From NCBI RefSeq assembly GCF_001500065.1, contig NZ_LQIN01000001.1:1-64000 (forward strand): a stretch of DNA of 64,000 nucleotides. The letters run 5' to 3'. Below the pieces are notes generated by a model. It saw only the letters and a list, made by a program, of their open reading frames with translations, had not been told where the DNA came from and did not search any database. This document shows, one piece after another, positions 7,245 through 18,508 of this stretch (its first letter is position 1; the number at the start of each line of letters is the position of its first letter). Origin of the DNA: Mycobacterium sp. IS-3022. GTDB taxonomy: Bacteria; Actinomycetota; Actinomycetes; Mycobacteriales; Mycobacteriaceae. The translations under genes were made by a program, and so were the position numbers.

Positions 7245-8791
7245 TTCGGGGCGCACCTCAACTCGTGACCCTTGGAGGTCAGGCAGCGGCCGTTCTGCAG
7301 GTTCCACTGCCACCCGTGAAGATTGCAAGTCAGTGTCGACCCTTCGACCACACCGAATTTCGACAGGTCGGCCTTCAAGTGCGGGCACCGGCGCTGGATC
7401 TCCCAGCCGTCCAACGTGATCGTGGAGGAGTCGTCATGGGCCTCGGCGAACCACCCGTCGGCATAAGCGATCCGCTCGTCGGTCAGGCACTTGAAGAATG
7501 TGTAGAGGTACTCGTTGTAGCCGCCGACCCGCCACGCCCGGAACCGGGTCGACAGGAAGATGGTGTTGACCCAGTCGGGTTCGTTGTCCCGCAGCACGGT
7601 GCGCACCAGTTCCGGCGCAATCGCGAAGCCGTAGCGGAATTTCTCGTCGGGAATAGGTTCACGCACAACCCGTTTCGGGAAATCGAGGACCACCGTCTCG
7701 GGGCCCAACCGCAACTCCACCGGGTAGCCGATACCGTCGCAGATCTGATCTGTCTGGATCATGATCGGCTCGAAGACCGTGCGCAGCGGTTCCAGCAGCG
7801 GCTCGCCCGCCGCGGGCGCCCAATTCGCCTTCTCCGCGGCCAGCACCGGCGCCATCCGCTCGGCGTAGTCGGCGATGTAGTCGGCCTTGCCGGTCGTGAA
7901 GATCGCCTGCACCTGGTCGTCGGGCAGCGGATGGGTCAGCGAATCCAGTTGCGAGCCGGTGAAAGCCGCCGTCGACCCCGGGATCATCAGCAGGCCACCC
8001 TGGTGGCCGTGCGCGCGCAGCTGATCCAGGAACACCGCCTGGTCGGGAAAGATGTTGGCCGGATCGCCATGGTCGTCGTTCAGCTGGCGCAGGTCCGGAT
8101 CGAGGAAGCACGGCGGGCCCGCCGACGGGACGACCCAGGTGGCGCCGACCTGCGCGATGTACTGGCGGCAGCGGTCCATCTGGCGCTGCCGCTTCTGGAT
8201 GCCGAACGCCTCCTTGGCGCGGGCGGGCATGTCGTAGACCATCGGGTACCAGATGGCGCCGGAGTACTGCAGCATGTGCACGTCGACGTGGCCGAAGTCG
8301 GCGTGCACCACGTCGAGGTCGACGGGCCGCGCGTCGTTCATGTTGAAAGCCACGGTTTCCCCGTCGTCGACCACGAGTCCGGAGTCACCGATGGGACCGT
8401 CGGCCGGGGCACGCAACGCGATGATCATCACCTTGAGATCGCCGCGCGGGCCGCTGACGGTGTGGGTGACCGAATCCGTCGTCTCGAAGAACCGGTGGAA
8501 GCCGAGCTTCTCGAGTTCGCGTCGCAGATCGGGCACCGGATAGTCCGGCAGCAGCACGACCGCGTCCTTGTTGACGTGTCTGCGCAGTAGCCGCGGATCG
8601 AAGTGGTCGCGGTGCAGATGCGAGACGTACAGGTAGTCGCAGTCGCCGAGCGCGTCCCAGTCCAACCCGCTGTTGTCGGGGAACGGGAACCACGACGCGA
8701 AGTAGGCGGGGTTGACCCAGGGGTCGCACAAGATGCTCCCGGCCTGGGTATCGATGCGAAAACCCGCGTGCCCGACGCTCGTGACCTGCAC
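7241..8791 (-). CDS. Metallo-beta-lactamase-fold protein with C-terminal Rieske domain (Rv3818 type)
   Basis: This 516-residue protein joins two metal domains. The N-terminal part has a UlaG-like metallo-beta-lactamase fold with SHLHRDHFD, an intact HxHxDH zinc or iron site. The C-terminal part has a Rieske [2Fe-2S] site with CPH and, 19 residues later, CNLH, followed by GWQWNLQNG. The architecture recalls CMP-N-acetylneuraminate hydroxylase, in which Rieske comes first and the beta-lactamase fold second, so this is the reverse order. A redox hydroxylase role is possible but unproven. GTG 8791 has AAAGGG at proper spacing; the long upstream frame has no start support. The next gene overlaps it by four bases. 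Confidence 0.85.
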   Translation of the reverse strand: MQVTSVGHAGFRIDTQAGSILCDPWVNPAYFASWFPFPDNSGLDWDALGDCDYLYVSHLHRDHFDPRLLRRHVNKDAVVLLPDYPVPDLRRELEKLGFHRFFETTDSVTHTVSGPRGDLKVMIIALRAPADGPIGDSGLVVDDGETVAFNMNDARPVDLDVVHADFGHVDVHMLQYSGAIWYPMVYDMPARAKEAFGIQKRQRQMDRCRQYIAQVGATWVVPSAGPPCFLDPDLRQLNDDHGDPANIFPDQAVFLDQLRAHGHQGGLLMIPGSTAAFTGSQLDSLTHPLPDDQVQAIFTTGKADYIADYAERMAPVLAAEKANWAPAAGEPLLEPLRTVFEPIMIQTDQICDGIGYPVELRLGPETVVLDFPKRVVREPIPDEKFRYGFAIAPELVRTVLRDNEPDWVNTIFLSTRFRAWRVGGYNEYLYTFFKCLTDERIAYADGWFAEAHDDSSTITLDGWEIQRRCPHLKADLSKFGVVEGSTLTCNLHGWQWNLQNGRCLTSKGHELRCAPK

Positions 8792-8829
8792 AAATACCCT
8801 TTCTCTGGGATGCGGCGCTCGCGAAGAGT

Positions 8830-9540
8830 CTAGCCCGCCGGCAGGTCCTGACCGTCGTCGTAGGCGTCCCACGCGCGCCGGTAGTAGCCGATGCGCTCGC
8901 CATCGGCTGCGACGCCGTACGCCTCGAGCAGTAGTTCCTGGAAACCGCCGGGGCCCTCGGTGGGGAAGTTCCAGTCCAGCGACATCGTCGCGACGGCCAG
9001 GTCGGCCCAGCGGTCGGCGACCCCGAGGTCGCCGAGGTCGACGTGCCCGCTGAACGCGCCGTCGTCGGCCATCAGAGTGTTCGGGGCGCAGGCGTCGCCG
9101 TGGCACACCACGAGCCGGTCGGCCGGTGGCGCGTCGATCGGCACCCAGGGCGGCCTGCCGAACGGACAGTCCTCGACCGGCAGCGCGGCGTGCAAGCGCC
9201 GCAGCCCCTGCCCGATTGCGCGGGCGGCGGTTGCAGGTTCGTCGGCCCAGCGGGCATCGATTGCGGAGCGACCCGTCAGGCGCGCGGTGTGCAGCCAGCC
9301 CGAACCGGACGCCAGCACTTCCGGTACCGGCGTGTAGCGCCCCGCCCAGCGCAACCGGGGCACCTCTGCGGCCAGTAGGTGCGCGTAGACGTCGGGATAC
9401 ACCTTGACGAACTCCGCGCCCCCGTCGATCTCGAAAGTGATGCCACCGAGCTCGTTGACCCAGACGGCACGCACCGGGCGGCCCGCCGCTATCGAGGCGA
9501 CGAGGGCGGGAACTGGCACGGGTTCGCCGGGTCGGGTCAC
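8830..9540 (-). CDS. Aminoglycoside phosphotransferase-fold (kinase-like) protein (Rv3817 type)
   Basis: This 236-residue protein has the APH/choline-kinase fold. Its catalytic loop is CHGDACAPNTLM (HGDxxxxN) and the metal-binding segment is HVDLGDLG. The family phosphorylates hydroxyls on antibiotics or small metabolites. Chromosomal mycobacterial members mostly have no known substrate, so antibiotic resistance should not be assumed. GTG 9540 is chosen; only 18 bases separate it from the divergent GTG of the acyltransferase gene. A gap of 38 bases leads to the Rieske fusion gene on the same strand. Confidence 0.8.
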   Translation of the reverse strand: MTRPGEPVPVPALVASIAAGRPVRAVWVNELGGITFEIDGGAEFVKVYPDVYAHLLAAEVPRLRWAGRYTPVPEVLASGSGWLHTARLTGRSAIDARWADEPATAARAIGQGLRRLHAALPVEDCPFGRPPWVPIDAPPADRLVVCHGDACAPNTLMADDGAFSGHVDLGDLGVADRWADLAVATMSLDWNFPTEGPGGFQELLLEAYGVAADGERIGYYRRAWDAYDDGQDLPAG

Positions 9541-9545
9541 GCGAC

Positions 9546-9551
9546 TAGGCT
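9546..9551 (+). promoter_or_regulatory. Leaderless -10 element for the first acyltransferase
   Basis: TAGGCT fits TANNNT and ends seven bases before GTG 9559. It overlaps the upstream region of the divergent kinase-like gene. Confidence 0.4.
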
Positions 9552-9558
9552 GCCTGAT

Positions 9559-10335
9559 GTGGAACCGGTATACGGCACCGTCATCCAGCTGGCGCGGCTG
9601 CTGTGGCGTGTGCAGGGGCTGAAGTTCACGGTCACGGGCGTGGAGAACCTGCCGGCCACCGGCGGCGCGGTGATCGCGATCAACCACACCAGCTATTTCG
9701 ACTTCACGTTCGCGGGCTTGCCCGCCTACCGGCAGGGGCAGGGCCGCAAGGTCCGCTTCATGGCCAAGAAAGAGGTCTTCGACCACAAGATCACCGGACC
9801 GCTCATGCGCAGCCTGCGCCACATCGAGGTGGACCGCGACAGCGGCGCAGGATCCTTCGACGAGGCCTGCCGCAAGCTCAAGGAGGGTGAGTGGGTCGGC
9901 GTCTATCCGGAGGCCACGATCAGCCGCAGCTTCGAGATCAAGGCGTTCAAGTCCGGCGCCGCGCGCATGGCGATCGCCGCCGATGTGCCGATCGTTCCGC
10001 ACGTCGTATGGGGTGCCCAGCGGATCTGGACAAAGGGCCACCCGAAGAAGATGTGGCGGCCCAAGGTGCCGATCTCGGTTGCGGTCGGTGAACCGATCGA
10101 GCCGACGCTGCCCGCAGCCGAGCTCACCGCGCTGCTGCACTCGCGTATGCAGCACTTGTTGGAGCGGGTGCAGGACGCTTACGGTCCACACCCGCCCGGC
10201 GAGTTCTGGGTGCCGCACCGGCTGGGCGGGGGAGCACCGACTCTGGCGGAGGCCAACCGGATGGACGCCGAGGAGGCTGCCGAGAAGGCCGCCAGGCGCG
10301 CACAGCGTCCCGACCCCAGCGGAGCACCGGGGTAA
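9559..10335 (+). CDS. 1-acylglycerol-3-phosphate O-acyltransferase family protein (Rv3816c type)
   Basis: This 258-residue PlsC/LPLAT protein carries NHTSYFD, the HX4D catalytic motif, and the later PEATISRSF phosphate-binding block. It would transfer an acyl chain to a lysophospholipid or other glycerolipid at the membrane. GTG 9559 is chosen because the protein then starts VEPVYGTV, matching the MEPVFYTL start of the adjacent paralogue, and because TAGGCT lies seven bases upstream. The longer frame from 9379 would run through the divergent gene. It is followed after five bases by a paralogue, and both have the same C-terminal pattern (FWVPHRLGGGAPT). Exact substrates are unknown. Confidence 0.88.
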   Translation: MEPVYGTVIQLARLLWRVQGLKFTVTGVENLPATGGAVIAINHTSYFDFTFAGLPAYRQGQGRKVRFMAKKEVFDHKITGPLMRSLRHIEVDRDSGAGSFDEACRKLKEGEWVGVYPEATISRSFEIKAFKSGAARMAIAADVPIVPHVVWGAQRIWTKGHPKKMWRPKVPISVAVGEPIEPTLPAAELTALLHSRMQHLLERVQDAYGPHPPGEFWVPHRLGGGAPTLAEANRMDAEEAAEKAARRAQRPDPSGAPG

Positions 10336-10340
10336 CCGAC

Positions 10341-11114
10341 ATGGAGCCCGTCTTCTACACGCTCGAGGTACTGGTCAAGGCGGCGGTCAGGGTCAACGGG
10401 ATCCAAATCACCTACCACGGTCTGGAGAACATCCCCGCCACTGGCGGTGCGGTGATCGCGATCAACCACACCAGCTATGTCGACTGGTTGCCGGCCGCGC
10501 TGGCAGCGCATTACCGCAAGCGGCGGCTGCGTTTCATGATCAAAGAAGAGATGCAGCAGGTGAAGGTCGTCAACTACCTCATCAGCCGCACGGGCACGAT
10601 CCCGGTGGATCGCACTGCCGGGGCCGGCTCCTACGCCGTCGCCGTGGAGCGGCTGCGGGCGGGCGAACTCGTCGGCGTCTATCCGGAGGCCACGATCAGT
10701 CGCAGCTTCGAGCTCAAGGACTTCAAGACCGGTGCGGCCCGCATGGCGCGGGAGGCCGACGTGCCGATCGTTCCGCTCATCGTGTGGGGCGCCCAGCGGC
10801 TCTGGACCAAAGACCATCCGCGGCGTCTTTGGGGTCGACGGGGCCGCAGCAAGCTTCCGATCACCGTCGAAGTGGGTAAACCCCTGCGGGCCGACGACAC
10901 GATGGAGCGGACGTTGCAGAACCTGCGCACGGCGATGACCGAGCTGTTGCACGAGGCGCAACGCGACTACCCACGCCCGGAGGGCGCGTTCTGGGTGCCG
11001 CGCCGGCTCGGCGGCGGCGCACCGACACCCGTCGAGGCCAAAGCGCTCGACGAGGCGGAACTGGCCGAGCGGGCCCGCAAGCGCGCTGAGCGGGAAGCCA
11101 AGAGTCGCCGGTGA
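10341..11114 (+). CDS. Second 1-acylglycerol-3-phosphate O-acyltransferase family protein (Rv3815c type)
   Basis: This 257-residue paralogue of the preceding gene shows NHTSYVD (HX4D) and PEATISRSF. Both proteins share long identical segments such as AVIAINHTSY and FWVPRRLGGGAPT, so they arose by tandem duplication. M. tuberculosis has three such genes in a row (Rv3814c-Rv3816c), whereas two are seen here. The start is ATG 10341, five bases after the previous stop. The following HAD gene overlaps by four bases, so this is one transcription unit. The reaction is inferred from the family. Confidence 0.88.
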   Translation: MEPVFYTLEVLVKAAVRVNGIQITYHGLENIPATGGAVIAINHTSYVDWLPAALAAHYRKRRLRFMIKEEMQQVKVVNYLISRTGTIPVDRTAGAGSYAVAVERLRAGELVGVYPEATISRSFELKDFKTGAARMAREADVPIVPLIVWGAQRLWTKDHPRRLWGRRGRSKLPITVEVGKPLRADDTMERTLQNLRTAMTELLHEAQRDYPRPEGAFWVPRRLGGGAPTPVEAKALDEAELAERARKRAEREAKSRR

Positions 11115-11926
11115 CCCTCCCATTGCTGATCGCCTCCGACGTCGACGGCACGCTGCTTGACGACGACGAGAAGGTCTCCCAGCGCACCCGAGCGGCGGTC
11201 ACCGCCGCGGTCGCGGCGGGCACGAAATTCGTGCTGGCCACCGGGCGCCCGCCGCGGTGGGTGCAGCCCGTCGTCGATGAGCTGGGCTTCGCGCCGATGG
11301 CGGTGTGCGCCAACGGTGCGGTGATCTACGACCCGGCCACCGATCGGATCGTGTCCGCCCGCACATTGACCACCGACGTGCTCGGCGAGCTCGCCGACAT
11401 CGCGACGCGGGCGATCCCGGGCGCCGGCCTGGCCGTCGAGCGGGTGGGCCGCAGCGCCCATGACGCCGCGACCCCGCAGTTCGTCAGCTCACCGGGCTAT
11501 GAACACGCGTGGCTCAACCCGGACAACACCGAGGTGTCCCTCGAGGACCTGCTCAGCGCGCCCGCCGTCAAGCTACTCATCCGCAAGGCCGGCGCACGCA
11601 GCGCCGACATGGCCGCCGAGCTCGCCAAACACGTTGGCCCGCAGGGCGATATCACGTATTCCACGAACAACGGCTTGGTGGAGATCATGCCGGTCGGCAT
11701 CAGCAAGGCCACCGGCGTGGAGGAATTGGCCCGCCCGCTCGGCATCACCGCCGGGGAGATCGTGACGTTCGGTGACATGCCCAACGACGTGCCGATGCTG
11801 CAATGGGCCGGGTTGGGTGTCGCCATGGGGCATGCTCATCCGGACGCGTTGGCCGCGGCCGACGAGGTCACCTCCACCAACAACGACGACGGCGTCGCAC
11901 GGGTGCTCGAGCGGTGGTGGATGTAA
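11111..11926 (+). CDS. Cof-type HAD-superfamily phosphatase (Rv3813c type)
   Basis: This 271-residue cytosolic protein has the HAD motif SDVDGTLLDDDEK with the nucleophile Asp near residue 9, and the C-terminal FGDMPNDVPMLQWAG motif that places the metal-binding aspartates. The cap insertion between them is of the Cof type. Such enzymes dephosphorylate sugar phosphates, nucleotides or cofactors; the substrate here is unknown. GTG 11111 overlaps the acyltransferase stop by four bases (GTGA), so the gene is translationally coupled to it. It converges with the amidase gene after seven bases. Confidence 0.9.
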   Translation: MTLPLLIASDVDGTLLDDDEKVSQRTRAAVTAAVAAGTKFVLATGRPPRWVQPVVDELGFAPMAVCANGAVIYDPATDRIVSARTLTTDVLGELADIATRAIPGAGLAVERVGRSAHDAATPQFVSSPGYEHAWLNPDNTEVSLEDLLSAPAVKLLIRKAGARSADMAAELAKHVGPQGDITYSTNNGLVEIMPVGISKATGVEELARPLGITAGEIVTFGDMPNDVPMLQWAGLGVAMGHAHPDALAAADEVTSTNNDDGVARVLERWWM

Positions 11927-11933
11927 CGCCGAA

Positions 11934-13556
11934 TCAACTGCTGATCGGCGGGGTGAACCGCTCGAGCTGCACGGGCGCCGCATCGGCCGTCGGCTTCGGT
12001 AGCTCGACCGGGATGCCGTCGAACACCCGTGTGACGGTGCCGTTCTCGCGATCGAGGTTCAGCGTGCCGTGTTGGAAATTCTGCACAATCCAAAGCGGTG
12101 CTTGGATTTCCGCGCTCGTCGGCAATCCGAGCGCGCCACGCTCGAAACCCAGTGCGCCCCAGGCCTTGTAGATTTCGCCGGTGACCGGTTGAGCGCCGCT
12201 CTGCGGCGACCAGTACACCGCGCCGCGTTCGAATGTGACGTAGCGGGCGCCGCCCTCGCCGGCAGCCTCCAATGACGTCGGCCTGCCCAGCGGGCTCTTC
12301 ATTCCGCCCATCGCCTCCCAGCGCGCGAAAATGGCGCCCCCGCGCAGTGATTCGGACAGATCGTCGGGGCCCGGCGGGTGATTGAACCGGGCGGCGATGT
12401 CACGGATGTGGTCCATCAGGGCATACGCCGCATTGCCGGGGCACTCCGTGGCACCGACGTCGCGGTGGGTGAAGATCGCGGGCAGCTTGGGTGTCGCGCC
12501 CGTCGGGAAGGCCGAGAACGACCCACCCGAGGAGGCCAGCACCACGGTGCCGCGCGGATCCACGTGGTCCAATCCGAGCCGCCACCCGAGCAATCGGGCC
12601 GTGGTGCGCAACTGGATCGGTGTCGGCGGGACCACCTCGAAGTTGCCCATCATCGCCACACCCCAGGTGTCGCGGTTGAAGCCGCCGGTGTGCGCGCCCT
12701 CGACCGGTTTGGTCATGCCGCCCGCGCGCCCCTCGAAGACCTGTCCGTACTTGTCGACCAGTGCGTTGTACGCGATGTCGCACCAGCCCAGAGTGCGGGT
12801 GTGGTACTCGTAGACCGATCGGACGATGCCCGCGGAGTCCTGGGGTGCGTATTCGTTGCTGCCGGCCGTGTGGTGCACGATTCCGGCTCGAATTCCCAAG
12901 TCGTAGCGCGGTTCACCGCACCGCATCGATTCGTCGGCGCCCCACTGCGACCGGTTGATGATGTTCGGCGGCACGCCCGGCGCGTTGACTGCCGACGGCG
13001 GCGGCAGCGTGTCGACCGGCGGCGCCTGCGGCGGGCTGATCAGCACGGCGTTCAGGTTTTGCCCGATGGACTGCTCCACGCTGGCCGGCAGGTAACCGAG
13101 GCCGGGCCCCTGCGCGGGCGCCGGCTCCGGGGTCGTGGCCGCATCGGGTGGACGAGTCACGGCAATCTGCACGGTGGTGGTGCGCCCGACGAACACCGGC
13201 TCGGTGCCGATCGGGCCGGCAGCGGGAGTGTCCGGGCCGACGCCCTCGAGAGGCTCGGCCTCGTACCACGGCCCCCATGTGCCGTCGGCCTTCTTGGCCC
13301 GCACGCGGGCGGTGGTGCCGGCGAAGTCGTCTGCGGTCAGCGCGACCAACGAGAACGGTGCGTCCTGATGGATCTCGCGGACCGTCTCTCCGCCCGTGAG
13401 GCCGGTCAGCGGTTGTTGCGCGAGCCGGGGCGCCTCCGGGGCCGTCGCCCGGTCCGGCCCGTCATCCGGTGGGCCGTAGAGCGCCATCGGCAGCATAACG
13501 ACCGTCGCCGCCAGGGCGGTGAAGATCAGCGACGGCGTGGGACGGCGAGTCGGCAC
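11934..13556 (-). CDS. Secreted N-acetylmuramoyl-L-alanine amidase with LGFP repeats (Rv3811 type)
   Basis: This 540-residue exported protein has an N-terminal signal or anchor (PSLIFTALAATVVMLPMAL), a linker, a peptidoglycan-recognition/amidase-2 domain (about residues 200-390) and C-terminal LGFP repeats. Zinc ligands are visible in GIVHHTAGSN and in THRDVGATECPG. LGFP repeats (for example FERGALGLPTSAE) bind the cell wall in mycobacteria and corynebacteria. It would cleave peptide side chains from peptidoglycan. GTG 13556 has TAACAT six bases upstream, suggesting a leaderless message. It lies 130 bases downstream of erp on the same strand, with a hairpin between them. Confidence 0.9.
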   Translation of the reverse strand: MPTRRPTPSLIFTALAATVVMLPMALYGPPDDGPDRATAPEAPRLAQQPLTGLTGGETVREIHQDAPFSLVALTADDFAGTTARVRAKKADGTWGPWYEAEPLEGVGPDTPAAGPIGTEPVFVGRTTTVQIAVTRPPDAATTPEPAPAQGPGLGYLPASVEQSIGQNLNAVLISPPQAPPVDTLPPPSAVNAPGVPPNIINRSQWGADESMRCGEPRYDLGIRAGIVHHTAGSNEYAPQDSAGIVRSVYEYHTRTLGWCDIAYNALVDKYGQVFEGRAGGMTKPVEGAHTGGFNRDTWGVAMMGNFEVVPPTPIQLRTTARLLGWRLGLDHVDPRGTVVLASSGGSFSAFPTGATPKLPAIFTHRDVGATECPGNAAYALMDHIRDIAARFNHPPGPDDLSESLRGGAIFARWEAMGGMKSPLGRPTSLEAAGEGGARYVTFERGAVYWSPQSGAQPVTGEIYKAWGALGFERGALGLPTSAEIQAPLWIVQNFQHGTLNLDRENGTVTRVFDGIPVELPKPTADAAPVQLERFTPPISS

Positions 13557-13562
13557 GGACCG

Positions 13563-13568
13563 ATGTTA
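13563..13568 (-). promoter_or_regulatory. Leaderless -10 element for the amidase
   Basis: TAACAT on the minus strand fits TANNNT and lies six bases upstream of GTG 13556. Confidence 0.4.
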
Positions 13569-13639
13569 CGTATGTGTCAGTTGTTGCTTGTGGTACGACA
13601 CGGCCCGGAGCCGCACCAAAATCGACGGCGACCTGCACC

Positions 13640-13671
13640 GGCACCGCAGAGCCGCCGGCTTCTGCGGTGCC
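13640..13671 (-). terminator. Hairpin after erp
   Basis: GGCACCGCAGA and TCTGCGGTGCC form a perfect 11-base-pair stem with a 10-base loop. On the minus strand it starts 15 bases after the erp stop codon, and a short T-rich stretch follows, so it probably ends the erp transcript. Confidence 0.6.
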
Positions 13672-13686
13672 GTCTGGTGGCAGGTC

Positions 13687-14616
13687 TCAGGCGCCGGGTG
13701 CGGGCGGCGCGGGCACCGGCGGTGCGGGCACGGCGGCCGGGGCACCCGGCGGCTTCACCGCCGACATGATGGCCGGCATCACCATGCCTTTGAGCAGGTC
13801 GATCGCCTGTCCCGCGCCGAGTTGTTCGGCCATGCTGGACAGCTCGCCGACGATCCCACCACTGCCTCCGCTGGTCGCGGCGGGCATCGTCGCCAGAGAG
13901 GGGTCGCCGAGAATCGGGTACGTGCCGGCGGCCGGGTCCAGCCCGATCGGCGCCGCAATGGGCACCTCACCAGGAGCCGGCAGGCCCGTGGTCGCCGAGA
14001 TCGGCGTGGTGCCCAGCGCCGGGTCCGTCAGCGCCGGCGGCGTGGACAGGCCCGGAGTCGTCAGGCTGCCGGCATCTCCGGTGGGACTGGTCAGCCCTGG
14101 GCTGGTCAGGTCCGGGCTGGTCAGCGCGGGATTGGTCAACGCCGGGTCGGTGAGAGAGGGGCCGGTGGCGGTGACCGGCGGAACCGTGGCGCTCGGGGCG
14201 GTCAGTCCCGGAGTCGTCAGGCCGGGCGTGGTCAGGCCGGGAGTGGTGAGCCCGGGCGCCGTTAGGCTCGGAGACGTCAGCTCCGGCGTGGTGAGACCCG
14301 GCGTGGTGAGACCCGGCGTCGTCAGCCCCGGGGAGGTGAGCGTGGTCGGCGCGCTCGCCCCCGTGCCCGTCAGCATCCCGGTCGGCATCGGAGGAAGATT
14401 GATGCCGAACTGCGAGAGGCCCTGAGACAGGGCGGACATCAACTCGTTCGGCAGATCGGTGATCATCGCTGCCTGGACGAACTCGCGGTGCTGGGACGCC
14501 GGCTCGGTGCTCTCCGACAACTCGGTCACGGCGACTACTGCGGCGGGACTCGCGACTGCCAAGGCCAGCACTGCGCTCGTGGCTGTCGACAGCCTGCGTC
14601 GACGTCGGTTCGGCAC
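13687..14616 (-). CDS. erp: Exported repetitive protein Erp (PirG)
   Basis: This 309-residue secreted or wall-associated protein is known in M. tuberculosis as Erp (Rv3810), needed for full virulence and wall integrity. The N-terminus VPNRRRRRLSTATSAVLALA is nearly the same as in that protein and forms a signal sequence. A conserved region (about 45-85, DLPNELMSALSQGLSQFGIN) is followed by PGLT-type pentapeptide repeats (94-140 and 154-192) and a conserved C-terminal domain (AIDLLKGMVMPAIMSAV). GTG 14616 is preceded by GAGGAG at good spacing; a longer frame upstream to 15054 would overlap glf. Repeat number varies between species, and here the repeats give a protein longer than the 284 residues of M. 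tuberculosis. Confidence 0.95.
   Translation of the reverse strand: MPNRRRRRLSTATSAVLALAVASPAAVVAVTELSESTEPASQHREFVQAAMITDLPNELMSALSQGLSQFGINLPPMPTGMLTGTGASAPTTLTSPGLTTPGLTTPGLTTPELTSPSLTAPGLTTPGLTTPGLTTPGLTAPSATVPPVTATGPSLTDPALTNPALTSPDLTSPGLTSPTGDAGSLTTPGLSTPPALTDPALGTTPISATTGLPAPGEVPIAAPIGLDPAAGTYPILGDPSLATMPAATSGGSGGIVGELSSMAEQLGAGQAIDLLKGMVMPAIMSAVKPPGAPAAVPAPPVPAPPAPGA
14083..14337 (-). repeat. 15-base tandem repeats encoding PGLT(T/S) pentapeptides in erp
   Basis: The DNA repeats with a 15-base period and encodes about nine PGLT-like units in a row, then a short non-repeat segment, then four more (DPALT, NPALT, SPDLT, SPGLT). They lie inside the erp reading frame. Confidence 0.85.
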
Positions 14617-14764
14617 GGAAGTCTCCTCAATACATGGGCTACATCTGTTAGGCGGTCTGCTAGGTCGCGCTAGGCGATTCAGGTGAACCGCCCAGGTCGT
14701 GCGCTGTCGGCACGGGTTGCCGACGTGAACGACGGTACTGGTGTGACTAGTGGGACGAAAGTGA

Positions 14765-17983
<3,219 letters not shown>

Positions 17984-17991
<8 letters not shown>

Positions 17992-18508
17992 GACTCCGCG
18001 CGGCGAAGAGGCCGCGCTGGTCGCCGTGCAGTCCGCGCTCGCCGGCCGGCCGGGGATCCTCTCGGGTGCACGCGCGTTGTCGCATTTCGGCGAGCACAGC
18101 CTCGGCTGGTTGGGAATCGCCTTGCTAGGAGCGGTCTTTCAGGCCGACCGCCGACGCGCCTGGCTGGCCGCGGGGGTGGGCGCATTCGTCGCGCACGCCA
18201 CGGCCGTCGTGATCAAGCGGGTGGTGCGCCGCGAGCGCCCGCACCACCCGGCGGTCACGGTCAACGTCGGAACCCCGAGTCGGCTGAGCTTCCCGTCGGC
18301 CCACGCCACGTCCACCACCGCCGCGTCGCTGCTGATGGCCAGGACCACCGGGTTGCCGCTGCCGGCGCTGCTGGTGCCGCCGATGGCGTTGTCGCGGTTG
18401 GTGCTCGGCGTGCACTACCCGAGCGACGTGCTGACCGGTGTCGCGGTCGGGGCGGCCGTCGCCAAGGTGGTCGGCACGGTCGCCGACCGCGCCCAGGGGA
18501 GCCCATGA
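17984..18508 (+). CDS. PAP2-family phosphatase, probable decaprenyl-phospho-phosphoribose phosphatase (Rv3807c type)
   Basis: This 174-residue membrane protein has the three PAP2 motifs: KRVVRRERP, FPSAH and SRLVLGVHYPSD. It has about four to five hydrophobic segments. Its place between glfT2 and ubiA, as in M. tuberculosis, supports the proposed role of removing the 5-phosphate from the UbiA product before DprE1/DprE2 act; the biochemical proof elsewhere is indirect. ATG 17984 overlaps glfT2 by eight bases and the stop overlaps ubiA by four, so the genes are coupled. Confidence 0.88.

Noticed and set aside
8830..9540. Antibiotic resistance by the kinase-like protein
   Set aside because: The APH fold alone does not show this; the gene is part of the conserved core region of mycobacteria.
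14083..14337. CRISPR-like repeat pattern
   Set aside because: The repeats are 15-base units in frame inside erp with no unique spacers.
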